Below, one piece after another: positions 1 through 8,404 of a stretch of DNA of 48,607 bases. Under the pieces are notes generated by a model. That model was given only the letters and a program-made list of their open reading frames with translations. It made no database searches and had not been told where the DNA came from. Source of the stretch: Blautia faecis (GTDB taxonomy: Bacteria; Bacillota; Clostridia; Lachnospirales; Lachnospiraceae); assembly GCF_020554845.1 (NCBI RefSeq), contig NZ_JAJCIA010000031.1:1-48607 (forward strand), given 5' to 3'. Every line of letters begins with the position of its first letter. Position 1 is the first letter of the stretch. A program made the translations under genes and the position numbers.

Positions 1-412
1 TCTGGAATAGACCAGCATCTTCATGATGGTATTGGCATCATACTGTTCTTTTGAGTGGCGCTGCCGGTTCGTTAGGAAAGTATGGAGGTCAAGCTCATGA
101 TAGATCTGGCTCAGGGCGGCATAGCCGAAGTTTTTTTCTCAGATCGTCACCTATGCAAAGCCGGTCAGAATCATAAAAAGTAAAGTGGATGGGAGCCTGT
201 CTGGCTGCTTTTTCAGCTTTTAGCTGCTCTACTCTTTTTTGAAAGTGGGCAATAGGGTCATTATACTTTTTTTCCAATTCATCCAGCCAGCCAATAGATT
301 CTATTGTTTTCTGACGGGAGCATTTCTTAGCTTTATCGTAATAGGTGTCAACAATGGAAAGACGAATTCGACCATTCAGGTTAGGTGTTTTTTTGAGGTA
401 CATGGCAAGCAT
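1..412 (-). pseudogene. IS1634-family transposase, N-terminal part, frameshifted and cut by the window edge
   Basis: This is the 5' part of a DDE transposase that would move its own insertion sequence. From the start at 412 the first ~90 residues (MYLKKTPNLNGR..., then a helical stretch DPIAHFQKRVEQLKAEKAA) have the N-terminal pattern of IS1634-type transposases. At 131-137 lies a run of seven T (A on the coding strand). After it the original frame soon stops, but the +1 frame continues as a sensible protein (FGYAALSQIYHELDL..., YDANTIMKMLVYSR) to the window edge. One base therefore seems to have been gained or lost in the homopolymer. A programmed -1 shift would not give the right frame. The C-terminal catalytic part is outside the window. 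The family call is from recognition, not a search. Confidence 0.75.
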
Positions 413-487
413 TCCGTTTCGTATAATATTTATTATAACGCAAAACGATATAAAACGCTAGTAAAACATGACTAATTTTTAAAAATA

Positions 488-521
488 AAAAAGCCTGAAA
501 GCAAGGAAACAAAAGGCTTTC
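488..521. other. Weak stem-loop downstream of the transposase relic
   Basis: A TGAAAGC/GCTTTCA inverted repeat with a 13-base spacer follows an A-rich stretch. It could be a weak terminator or an insertion-sequence end, but there is no clean T tract. No other structure was recognised between 413 and 530. Confidence 0.25.
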
Positions 522-530
522 AAGCAATAA

Positions 531-671
531 GCGAACATATGTTACTGCAAAACTGTGGAGACCGGGTCTTATATCCCTTACCAACAGGCGGAAGGAGCTG
601 GTGAACCAGTTGGAAAAGGAAATGGATGGTATTATTATGATAATGATGCAGGCACTTATCTGCCCTGGTAA
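531..671 (+). pseudogene. C-terminal fragment of an unidentified protein
   Basis: The frame is open from 531 and ends at TAA 669-671. It reads as a plausible protein tail, with VETGSYIPYQQAEG followed by a glycine- and tyrosine-rich segment ending NDAGTYLPW. There is no start codon with a ribosome binding site, and a stop lies just upstream, so this looks like the severed end of a larger gene, perhaps a surface or secreted protein. I do not recognise the family. It sits between the transposase relic and the duplicated segment, as expected of rearranged DNA. Confidence 0.3.
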
Positions 672-801
672 GCATGAAGAATTAAACATAACAGTCAACA
701 CCATACAACACATATTGTAAAACGAAAACTTTGAAATCCTATATATTGTGAAATTGAAATATGATATTTACAACATATTGTATAATATGTAATTGTTTGG
801 G

Positions 802-1085
802 TTTCCACAAAAGCACACGATTTCTCTTGAATTTCTGAAATGACCTGTATTATAATAGGATAATTAACGGCATATACCACAGCCGATACCGCAGTGACCA
901 AATGCCGTTTTCGGGGTAAAAATAGGTTCAAAAATGAGCATTATTTTTCCCACTTATTCAGAAAAAAAGGCACTATCCAAATCTAAACAGAAAAAGTTCT
1001 GTATTTGGTAAATAGTGATAAATTGTGAAAGGAAAAGAATGAGAAAATTAGCACTTAGTGACGAAATATTGCTCAGTGTTGACAA
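802..1085 (+). repeat. 284-bp direct repeat, copy 1 (promoter, leader and first codons of the radical-SAM gene)
   Basis: This segment matches 1497-1780 at an offset of 695 bases, with five substitutions by eye, all in the last ~100 bases. It carries a strong promoter (TTGAAT 827-832, 18-base spacer, TATAAT 851-856), the leader hairpin at 971-1017, the ribosome binding site and the first 15 codons of the downstream gene. Homology ends at 1085. Copy 1 cannot make the full protein. Confidence 0.95.
971..1017 (+). promoter_or_regulatory. Leader hairpin, copy 1
   Basis: CACTAT-CCAAAT pairs with ATTTGG-(TAA)-ATAGTG, and an inner CAGAA/TTCTG stem closes the loop. It ends just before the ribosome binding site of the truncated reading frame. 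Copy 2 at 1666-1712 keeps the same stems. Confidence 0.6.
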
Positions 1086-1128
1086 TCTCTTTTTTCATTG
1101 TTGCGGCTGTAACAGCCATTTCTTTTGA
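1039..1128 (+). pseudogene. Truncated 5' copy of the TIGR03960 gene
   Basis: ATG at 1039 follows the same AAAGGAAAAG ribosome binding site as the intact gene at 1734. Residues 1-15 (MRKLALSDEILLSVD) match the intact protein. The frame then enters unrelated DNA at 1086 and stops at 1126-1128 after 14 more codons. With promoter and leader intact it may still be transcribed, giving a 29-residue peptide of no evident function. Confidence 0.85.
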
Positions 1129-1140
1129 TTCTTTTCTCAT
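1048..1140 (-). pseudogene. Possible start of another gene, fused into the duplicated segment
   Basis: On the minus strand an ATG (1138-1140) follows GAAAGGAAAA and begins MRKESKEMAVTAATMKKEIV. Those 20 codons lie in the inserted DNA. The frame then enters copy 1 in antisense and stops after 30 residues. It looks like the 5' end of an unrelated gene cut at the junction. I do not recognise it, and expression is uncertain. Confidence 0.3.
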
Positions 1141-1496
1141 TCTTTTTTCCTTTCTGCCATCATTGGCTAAGCATTTAACTATATTTCAGTTATATATTGT
1201 CCGATTTTCGCTCAGAATCCGATCTTTTATGAAAATTTTTGACAAAATTCTAAAAAAATGACATATTAATCCTGTAAGGTGGATGTCCATACAAAGAAAT
1301 ATATTTATAAAATACTTACACATTTAGTATGTAATATTTTTAAGAATGGTTATTTAAGAAAGGGTTTTCCAGGAAAGCAGATAACCACAAAGAAACAAGT
1401 ACCCCGACATTTTTTGACAGAAACAAAAAATATGACATATTAGTATTGAAAAAAAGAATCTTGTAAAAAAGGAGTGACAGCAGACAATTTTCACCA
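1086..1496. other. Insert between the two repeat copies, no intact gene
   Basis: These 411 AT-rich bases separate the repeat copies. They contain two promoter-like blocks in direct orientation: TTGACA 1239-1244 with TATTAA 1264-1269 (19-base spacer), and TTGACA 1414-1419 with TATTAG 1438-1443 (18-base spacer). Both contain the string TGACATATTA. A ribosome-binding-site-like AAAAAAGGAG lies near 1466-1475 with no gene behind it, because the repeat begins at 1497. This is probably the remnant of an inserted element or a rearrangement scar. Confidence 0.5.
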
Positions 1497-1521
1497 TTTC
1501 CACAAAAGCACACGATTTCTC

Positions 1522-1551
1522 TTGAATTTCTGAAATGACCTGTATTATAAT
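1522..1551 (+). promoter_or_regulatory. Sigma-A-type promoter for the radical-SAM/RNase G operon
   Basis: TTGAAT (1522-1527) and a perfect TATAAT (1546-1551) are separated by 18 bases. Transcription would start near 1558, leaving a leader of about 175 nucleotides before the ATG at 1734. An AACGGCAT/ATGCCGTT stem (1561-1568 with 1597-1604) lies at the start of that leader. Confidence 0.75.
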
Positions 1552-1665
1552 AGGATAATTAACGGCATATACCACAGCCGATACCGCAGTGACCAAATGC
1601 CGTTTTCGGGGTAAAAATAGGTTCAAAAATGAGCATTATTTTTCCCACTTATTCAGAAAAAAAGG

Positions 1666-1712
1666 CACTATCCAAATCTAAACAGAATAAGTTTTGTATT
1701 TGGTGAATAGTG
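1666..1712 (+). promoter_or_regulatory. Leader hairpin, copy 2, next to the ribosome binding site
   Basis: CACTATCCAAAT (1666-1677) pairs with ATTTGG (1698-1703) and ATAGTG (1707-1712), leaving a three-base bulge; CAGAA/TTTTG extends the stem by an inner helix with a G-U pair. It ends 9 bases before the purine-rich ribosome binding site. There is no T tract, so it is not a terminator. Its place suggests a role in translation or mRNA stability, which is inference. Confidence 0.6.
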
Positions 1713-1733
1713 ACAAATTGTGAAAGGAAAAGA

Positions 1734-3605
1734 ATGAGAAAATTAGCACTTAGTGATGAAATATTGCTCAGTGTTGACAAAGCAGCCCGCTATATCGGCG
1801 GGGAGGTCAACTCTGTGATGAAAAATTTAGACGGGATAGATGTCCGTGTGGCGTTTTGTTTTCCGGATGTCTACGAGATCGGCATGTCCAACCTTGGTAT
1901 GATGCTTCTTTATAATATGTTCAATAAACGCCCTGATGTCTGGTGTGAGCGAGTTTATTCCCCATGGCTTGATCTTGATAAGCTTATGAGAGAACAGAAT
2001 ATCCCGTTATTTGCCCTGGAGTCCCAGGATCCTGTCAGGGATTTTGATTTTCTGTGCATCACACTTGGATATGAAATGTGTTATACTAACGTACTCCAGA
2101 CACTGGATCTTTCCCAGATTCCACTGAAAGCAGCTGACCGTGACGAATCATGTCCTATTGTAATCGGAGGCGGTGCGTGTGCATATAATCCAGAGCCATT
2201 AGCAGCCTTTTTTGACCTGTTTTATATTGGCGAAGGAGAAACTGTGTATGATGCGCTTTTTGATGCATACAAGGCCAATAAGGAAGCCGGAGGCAGCAGG
2301 GAGGAGTTCCTTCTGAAGGCAGCTCAGATTCCGGGAATTTATGTTCCGGCATTTTATGATGTCACATACAAAGAAAACGGTACAATTGCATCCTTTGCAC
2401 CAAATCGTCCGGGAGTTCCCGAGAAAGTCCAAAAGCAGCTGATCGTAGATATGGATAAAGGATATTGCCCGATTGAAAAACCGGTTGTTCCTTTTATTAA
2501 AGCTACACAGGATCGTGTCACTTTGGAAATCCAGCGTGGATGTATCCGTGGCTGTCGTTTCTGCCAGGCTGGTATGATCTACAGACCTCTCCGTGAACGT
2601 GATGTAGAAGAACTGAAGGAATCTGCAAGAGCTATGCTGAAGAATTCCGGTCATGAGGAAATTTCCCTCAGTTCCTTAAGTTCCAGTGATTACACCCATC
2701 TGGAAGAGCTGGTAAACTTCCTGATCGACGAATTTAAATCTGCAGGTGTTAATATTTCCCTGCCGTCACTTCGTATTGATGCTTTTGCCCTGGATGTTAT
2801 GAGCAAGGTTCAGGATATTAAGAAAAGCAGCCTTACTTTTGCCCCGGAAGCTGGTTCCCAGAGACTTCGTGATGTAATTAACAAAGGACTTACCGAAGAA
2901 GTGATCCTTCACGGTGCGCATGAGGCATTTGTTGGAGGATGGAACCGTGTGAAGCTTTATTTCATGCTTGGGCTTCCTACTGAAACAGAAAAAGACATGA
3001 AGGGAATTGCTCATCTTGCAGAGCGTATTGCAGAAGAATATTACGATACCGTTCCAAAGGAAAAACGCCATGGAAAGGTTCAGATCGTAGTCAGCACATC
3101 CTTCTTTGTGCCAAAGCCATTTACCCCATTCCAGTGGGCTCCAATGTATACAGAACAGGATTTTATTGACAAGGCAAAAGTAGTAAAAGAAGAAATCCGT
3201 GCACAGCTGAACCAGAAGAGTATTAAATACAACTGGCATGAACCGGATGTAACCACACTGGAAGGCTTCCTTGCAAGAGGTGACCGCCGTGCTTCTGAAG
3301 TTATCTTAAAAGCCTATGAAAAAGGTGCCCTTTACGATGCCTGGTCAGAAAGCTTCCGCTACGACATCTGGAAAGAGGCTTTTGCAGAAACAGGAATTGA
3401 CATTGAATTCTACACACTCCGAGAGAGAAGCACAGATGAAATCCTCCCATGGGATTTCATAGATGCAGGTGTTACCAAGGAGTTTCTGATCCGTGAGTGG
3501 AAACAGGCAAAAGGCGAAGTGGTTACACCAAACTGCCGTCAGAAATGTGCAGGCTGCGGAGCAAGACGTTATGAAGGAGGCGTATGTTATGAAGGTAAGA
3601 ATTAA
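1734..3605 (+). CDS. TIGR03960-family B12-binding-type radical SAM protein
   Basis: The protein (623 aa) belongs to the radical SAM proteins with an N-terminal cobalamin-binding-like region. The 4Fe-4S motif CxxxCxxC lies at residues ~270-277 (RGCIRGCRFCQAG), followed by SAM-barrel features (SLSSSDY, LPSLRID, TFAPEAGSQRLR). The C-terminus has an extra cysteine cluster (NCRQKCAGCGARR). The substrate is unknown; the neighbouring TIGR03936 protein and RNase G suggest an RNA- or translation-related modification. ATG 1734 is chosen over GTG 1710 because AAAGGAAAAG lies 5-6 bases upstream and GTG has no such site. The gene overlaps the next by 17 bases, indicating coupling. It is driven from the duplicated promoter at 1522. 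Confidence 0.92.
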   Translation: MRKLALSDEILLSVDKAARYIGGEVNSVMKNLDGIDVRVAFCFPDVYEIGMSNLGMMLLYNMFNKRPDVWCERVYSPWLDLDKLMREQNIPLFALESQDPVRDFDFLCITLGYEMCYTNVLQTLDLSQIPLKAADRDESCPIVIGGGACAYNPEPLAAFFDLFYIGEGETVYDALFDAYKANKEAGGSREEFLLKAAQIPGIYVPAFYDVTYKENGTIASFAPNRPGVPEKVQKQLIVDMDKGYCPIEKPVVPFIKATQDRVTLEIQRGCIRGCRFCQAGMIYRPLRERDVEELKESARAMLKNSGHEEISLSSLSSSDYTHLEELVNFLIDEFKSAGVNISLPSLRIDAFALDVMSKVQDIKKSSLTFAPEAGSQRLRDVINKGLTEEVILHGAHEAFVGGWNRVKLYFMLGLPTETEKDMKGIAHLAERIAEEYYDTVPKEKRHGKVQIVVSTSFFVPKPFTPFQWAPMYTEQDFIDKAKVVKEEIRAQLNQKSIKYNWHEPDVTTLEGFLARGDRRASEVILKAYEKGALYDAWSESFRYDIWKEAFAETGIDIEFYTLRERSTDEILPWDFIDAGVTKEFLIREWKQAKGEVVTPNCRQKCAGCGARRYEGGVCYEGKN

Positions 3606-4299
3606 ATTTACGAAAGAAGGGCCTATGAAATTTGTAGGACATCTTGACACCATGCGCTACTTCCAGAAAGCCATCCGCCGCGCAGAGCTTCCAATTGCTT
3701 TTTCAGGAGGTTACAGCCCTCATATGATCATGTCCTTTGCTGCCCCTCTTGGAGTGGGCGTTACCAGCACAGGGGAATATTTCGATATGGAGCTTACCTC
3801 TGCGATTCCTACTGATGAAATCTGTCAGCGCCTTAACAGCCAGATGGCAAATGGCATTCGTGTTTTAAGTGCCCGCCAGGTGGAAGACGGAAAAGCGAGC
3901 AAGGCAATGTCCCTGGTGGCAGCAGCTGATTATCTGGTGGAATTTCGTCCTGGAAAAGCACCGGCAGATGGATGGCAGACAAGAATTACGGAATTTTTAA
4001 AGCAGCCTGAGATCCTTGTTACAAAAGAAACCAAAAAAGGCGAAAAACAGGTAGATATCCGACCTTTTATTTACAAAATGAATTTACAGAATGACAACCG
4101 CATTTTCTTAAGTCTTGCTTCTGCAAGTGCCAACTATACCAAACCAGATGCTGTAATGGATGCATTTACCAGCTGGCTTGGACAGGAGCTTCCGGAATTT
4201 GCCTGCATGATTCATCGTCTGGAAGTATATGCAGATCTTGGAAATGAGAAAAAACATAAATTTGTATCGTTGGAATCCCTTGGCGTGGAAGTTCAATAA
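3589..4299 (+). CDS. TIGR03936-family radical-SAM-linked protein (DUF2344)
   Basis: The 236-residue protein starts MKVRIKFTKEGPMKFVGHLDTMRYFQKAIRRAE in pattern, typical of the TIGR03936/DUF2344 family, which in many Clostridia is encoded beside, or fused to, the TIGR03960 radical SAM protein. It probably acts with that enzyme, perhaps in substrate binding; the reaction is not known. AAGGAGG at 3574-3580 sits 8 bases before ATG 3589, inside the end of the previous gene. The in-frame region upstream of 3589 only shadows that gene, so the longer start is rejected. Confidence 0.9.
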   Translation: MKVRIKFTKEGPMKFVGHLDTMRYFQKAIRRAELPIAFSGGYSPHMIMSFAAPLGVGVTSTGEYFDMELTSAIPTDEICQRLNSQMANGIRVLSARQVEDGKASKAMSLVAAADYLVEFRPGKAPADGWQTRITEFLKQPEILVTKETKKGEKQVDIRPFIYKMNLQNDNRIFLSLASASANYTKPDAVMDAFTSWLGQELPEFACMIHRLEVYADLGNEKKHKFVSLESLGVEVQ

Positions 4300-4310
4300 A
4301 CTTAAAACAG

Positions 4311-5552
4311 GTGAATCAAGTGACGAAATTAATTCTAACAACCATGGAACTTTGCGGTAACAAATGTCATGCCTGTGCAATCGAGGAAGAAGGTCAGATT
4401 ATGGAGCTTCGCCTGGAGGCAGCCGCCCGACAGTCCATTCTCGGAAATATTTATGTAGGACAGGTGGAAAATATTGCTTCTAATATCCAGGCTGCATTTG
4501 TTCTTATTGCACCTGGCGTACGCGGCTATTTTCCTCTTCAGGAAGCAGAGCAGGTTATCTATGCCTCCGGGAAAGCACCTGGCAGTCCCTTACGTCCAGG
4601 TGATCAGATTCTGGTACAGGTAAGCCGTGATGCCATGAAGGGAAAACTTCCCGCACTGACTGCAAACTTAAATTTTACAGGTAAATACCTGGTGCTCACC
4701 ACAGGAGAAAAAAAGTTCGGACTATCTGGCAAGCTCTCTGGTACAGAGCGCCACACTTTATCCAGCTGGCTGGAAGCAGAGGCTGCACGTCCGAATAAGG
4801 AATATGGCTTGATTGTCCGCACCAACGCAGCTCAGGCTGAAAAGGCTGAAATCCTTCAGGAGCTTTCTTATCTGAAATCACTGTATGAAAAAGTTGCTGT
4901 CAACGGCAAAAGCCGCACCTGTTTCAGCCTTCTCTACGAAACAGAACCGGTTTACCTTACCACTCTCCGTGATATTTACAGCGAAAATCTCACAGACATT
5001 GTAACAGATGATCCTGAAATTTTTCAGCAGATCACTTCTTATTTGAAAGAAACAAGTCCGGAGGAAGAAAGCAAAGCCCGTTTTTATCAGGACAAGCTTC
5101 TTCCGTTATACAAGCTTTCCCGCATGGAAAACGCGCTGGATGAGGTTCAAAAGGAAAAAATCTGGCTGAACAGCGGCGGGTTTATTGTGATCCAGCAGAC
5201 AGAAGCCTTTGTCTCCATCGATGTAAACAGCGGGAAATTTACCGGAAAGAAAAAAGCCGAAGAAACCTATCGCAAAATCAATCTGGAAGCAGCTAAGGAA
5301 ATTTCACGACAACTGCGGCTTCGCAACCTGTCCGGAATTATTCTTATTGATTTTATCAATATGACAAACCCAGATCATAACAACGAGCTTTTTCATGTAT
5401 TGCAGAAATATCTGAGGAAGGATCCGGTGAAATGTAAAGCCATAGATATTACACCGCTTCACATTCTGGAGATGACACGAAAGAAAGTCAGAAAACCGGT
5501 AATAGAGGAGATCAGGCAGATAAAGTCAGGAGATTTTTCGAACACGCTCTAA
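4311..5552 (+). CDS. rng: Ribonuclease E/G family protein, short form without zinc-link
   Basis: This endoribonuclease of the RNase E/G family is likely to act in rRNA maturation or mRNA decay. An S1-like segment (ILGNIYVGQVENIASNIQAAFV) comes first, and the catalytic domain keeps both metal-binding aspartates, in IDVNSG (D304) and LIDFINM (D347), counted from 4311. The CPxC zinc-link that usually follows the catalytic domain is missing: the protein ends soon after TRKKVRKPVIEE. Its last codons and stop fall in a short dispersed repeat (5533-5549), which may have removed the tail. Starts are GTG 4311 or GTG 4320; GGTGA before 4320 favours the second. It is the third gene of the radical-SAM operon. 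Confidence 0.88.
   Translation: MNQVTKLILTTMELCGNKCHACAIEEEGQIMELRLEAAARQSILGNIYVGQVENIASNIQAAFVLIAPGVRGYFPLQEAEQVIYASGKAPGSPLRPGDQILVQVSRDAMKGKLPALTANLNFTGKYLVLTTGEKKFGLSGKLSGTERHTLSSWLEAEAARPNKEYGLIVRTNAAQAEKAEILQELSYLKSLYEKVAVNGKSRTCFSLLYETEPVYLTTLRDIYSENLTDIVTDDPEIFQQITSYLKETSPEEESKARFYQDKLLPLYKLSRMENALDEVQKEKIWLNSGGFIVIQQTEAFVSIDVNSGKFTGKKKAEETYRKINLEAAKEISRQLRLRNLSGIILIDFINMTNPDHNNELFHVLQKYLRKDPVKCKAIDITPLHILEMTRKKVRKPVIEEIRQIKSGDFSNTL
5533..5549. repeat. Short dispersed repeat, copy A
   Basis: The sequence TTTTTCGAACACGCTCT also occurs with one change at 21662-21678 and 33917-33933. Here it supplies the last codons of the RNase G gene, which stops directly after it. Confidence 0.6.
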
Positions 5553-5673
5553 ATAAAACTATAAGAAATTCCTTTTTCGTATTTTCGAAATTATTACAAG
5601 CAGCAAACCAGAAACATGGGTTTTCGTTTTTATTTTTTTACAAATTTTTTTACAATTTTTTTTACAAAACCTC

Positions 5674-5702
5674 TTGACGAAACCAAATCTCCCTGTTATT
5701 AT
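5674..5702 (+). promoter_or_regulatory. Promoter of the rplU-prp-rpmA operon
   Basis: TTGACG (5674-5679) and TATTAT (5697-5702) are 17 bases apart. An overlapping TATAAT (5700-5705) would give a 20-base spacer. The region upstream (5570-5670) is T-rich with nothing else recognised. Confidence 0.6.
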
Positions 5703-5708
5703 AATCGA

Positions 5709-5783
5709 GTATGCCGCACAAAGAGGTTTAAGAGTCGAGAGACCACCATATTTGGCGAGTAAAGTCTATAGGAGGTGCCACAA
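5709..5783 (+). promoter_or_regulatory. Ribosomal protein L21 leader
   Basis: The transcribed leader contains GCCGCACAAAGAGGTTTAAG and ends with AGGAGGTGCC next to the rplU start. Position and sequence resemble the L21 leader family known upstream of rplU in Firmicutes, thought to allow autoregulation by L21. A covariance-model search would settle the assignment. Confidence 0.65.
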
Positions 5784-6089
5784 ATGTACGCAATTATTGC
5801 AACAGGTGGTAAACAGTACAAAGTTGCTGAAGGCGACGTAATCAGAGTTGAGAAGCTCGGAGTTGAAGCTGGTGAAACCGTTACTTTTGATTCTGTAATT
5901 GCAGTTAGCAATGACGGATTAAAGGTTGGAGAAGACGTTAAGGATGCCAGTGTTACCGCTTCTGTAGTTGAGAACGGAAAGGCTAAAAAAGTCATCGTTT
6001 ACAAGTACAAGAGAAAAACTGGATATCACAAGAAAAACGGTCACAGACAGCAGTACACCAAAGTTAAAATCGAAAAGATCAACGCTTAA
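5784..6089 (+). CDS. rplU: 50S ribosomal protein L21
   Basis: L21 binds 23S rRNA in the large subunit. The 101-residue protein has the family start [14 protein letters not shown] and the basic tail [17 protein letters not shown] typical of L21. ATG 5784 has AGGAGG (5770-5775) 8 bases upstream; the in-frame GTG at 5775 overlaps that site and is rejected. It leads the rplU-prp-rpmA set found throughout Firmicutes. Confidence 0.97.
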   Translation: MYAIIATGGKQYKVAEGDVIRVEKLGVEAGETVTFDSVIAVSNDGLKVGEDVKDASVTASVVENGKAKKVIVYKYKRKTGYHKKNGHRQQYTKVKIEKINA

Positions 6090-6101
6090 TCAGGTGCTGT
6101 T

Positions 6102-6425
6102 ATGATCAATATTACAGTTAAGAAGAGAAAAGGCTCTTATCTGGATTTTCTGTCCAAAGGACATGCAGGCTATGCCGAAGAGGGACAGGATATTGTATGT
6201 GCTGCCGTATCAGCCTTGATCATTACTACTGTGAATTCTCTTGAGAAATTTACGGAAGAGCAGATTGAAGCGGAAGCGGATGAGGGATATGTATCCATCC
6301 ATTTTAAAACAAATCCGAATACTGAGCGCGGGAAACTGCTTATGGATTCCCTGATTCTTGGATTAACAGAAATTGAGCATAGTTATAACAATCGATATTT
6401 GACAGTAAGAGTCAAGGAGGTGTAA
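6102..6425 (+). CDS. prp: Ribosomal-processing cysteine protease Prp
   Basis: Prp removes the N-terminal extension of ribosomal protein L27 in Firmicutes. The 107-residue protein carries the catalytic pair: His21 in KGHAGYA and Cys33 in DIVCAAVS. It lies between rplU and rpmA, as usual, 12 bases after L21 and 5 bases before L27, so all three are co-transcribed. Its presence agrees with the cleavable extension seen on the L27 encoded next. Confidence 0.95.
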   Translation: MINITVKKRKGSYLDFLSKGHAGYAEEGQDIVCAAVSALIITTVNSLEKFTEEQIEAEADEGYVSIHFKTNPNTERGKLLMDSLILGLTEIEHSYNNRYLTVRVKEV

Positions 6426-6430
6426 CAACA

Positions 6431-6718
6431 ATGATGAAGATGAACCTTCAGTTATTCGCACATAAAAAAGGAGTTGGTTCCACAAAGAACGGTCGTGATT
6501 CCGAGTCCAAGAGATTAGGTGCGAAGAGAGCAGACGGACAGTTTGTTAAAGCCGGCAACATCCTTTACAGACAGCGCGGAACTAAGATCCATGCAGGCGA
6601 GAACGTAGGATGCGGAAAAGACTATACATTATTTGCACTGACCGATGGTGTTGTAAGATTCACCAGAAAAGGCCGCGATAAGAAACAGGTTTCTATCGTA
6701 CCAGTAGAGGCAGAGTAA
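6431..6718 (+). CDS. rpmA: 50S ribosomal protein L27 with Prp-cleavable extension
   Basis: L27 lies near the peptidyl-transferase centre. The 95-residue protein begins [17 protein letters not shown]; the NLQLFA segment is the known Prp recognition sequence, with cleavage expected between Ala10 and His11 to give the mature start [23 protein letters not shown] lies just before the start, at the end of prp. A terminator hairpin follows the stop. Confidence 0.97.
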   Translation: MMKMNLQLFAHKKGVGSTKNGRDSESKRLGAKRADGQFVKAGNILYRQRGTKIHAGENVGCGKDYTLFALTDGVVRFTRKGRDKKQVSIVPVEAE

Positions 6719-6731
6719 TTCGTAGAGCAGG

Positions 6732-8074
<1,343 letters not shown>

Positions 8075-8110
8075 ATAGCAGCTATTCAGCAGGTATTCAG
8101 GAGATAAATT

Positions 8111-8404
8111 ATGACAAGTAAGCAAAGAGCATATTTAAAAAGTCTGGCAATGAAAATGGATGCCATTATCCAGCTTGGCAAGGGCGGTCTTACACCGGAA
8201 AACACCAAGGCTGTTGACGAAGCACTTGCAGCGAGAGAGCTGATTAAAATCAGTGTGCTTCAGAACTGTCTGGAGGATCCTAAGGAAATGGCACAGGTTC
8301 TTGCAGAGCGCACCCATTCCCAGGTTGTACAGGTGATCGGTAAGAAGATCGTATTATACCGCGAAGGTAAAAAAGAGAAAAAGAAAATTGAACTGCCAAA
8401 ATAA
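8111..8404 (+). CDS. yhbY: YhbY/CRM-domain RNA-binding protein
   Basis: YhbY-type proteins have a single CRM domain and associate with the pre-50S subunit. The 97 residues include the expected start (MTSKQRAYLKSLAM) and the GKGG loop in QLGKGGLTPENT. CAGGAG precedes the ATG. The end overlaps the likely nadD start by 17 bases, so the two are translationally coupled. Confidence 0.93.
   Translation: MTSKQRAYLKSLAMKMDAIIQLGKGGLTPENTKAVDEALAARELIKISVLQNCLEDPKEMAQVLAERTHSQVVQVIGKKIVLYREGKKEKKKIELPK

Larger units (their letters stand above)
1497..1780 (+). repeat. 284-bp direct repeat, copy 2 (functional promoter and leader)
   Basis: This is the second copy of 802-1085 and it runs directly into the intact radical-SAM gene, so it is the working promoter region. 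The ~190 bases from the 5' end look identical to copy 1; the differences cluster in the leader and the start of the coding region. Confidence 0.95.

Noticed and set aside
131..137. Programmed frameshift in the transposase
   Set aside because: A -1 slip on the A run leads to the wrong frame; the needed shift is +1, so an indel is more likely.
1058..1261. Hydrophobic 67-residue plus-strand frame across the repeat junction
   Set aside because: It crosses from the radical-SAM gene copy into the insert in another frame, has no ribosome binding site, and its hydrophobicity comes from the T-rich DNA.
695..1626. Two minus-strand reading frames starting MNLFLPRKRHLVTAVSAVVYAVN (695-931 and 1354-1626)
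   Set aside because: They are the antisense of the duplicated promoter and leader. The shared N-terminus reflects the DNA repeat, and the C-termini differ where the repeat ends.
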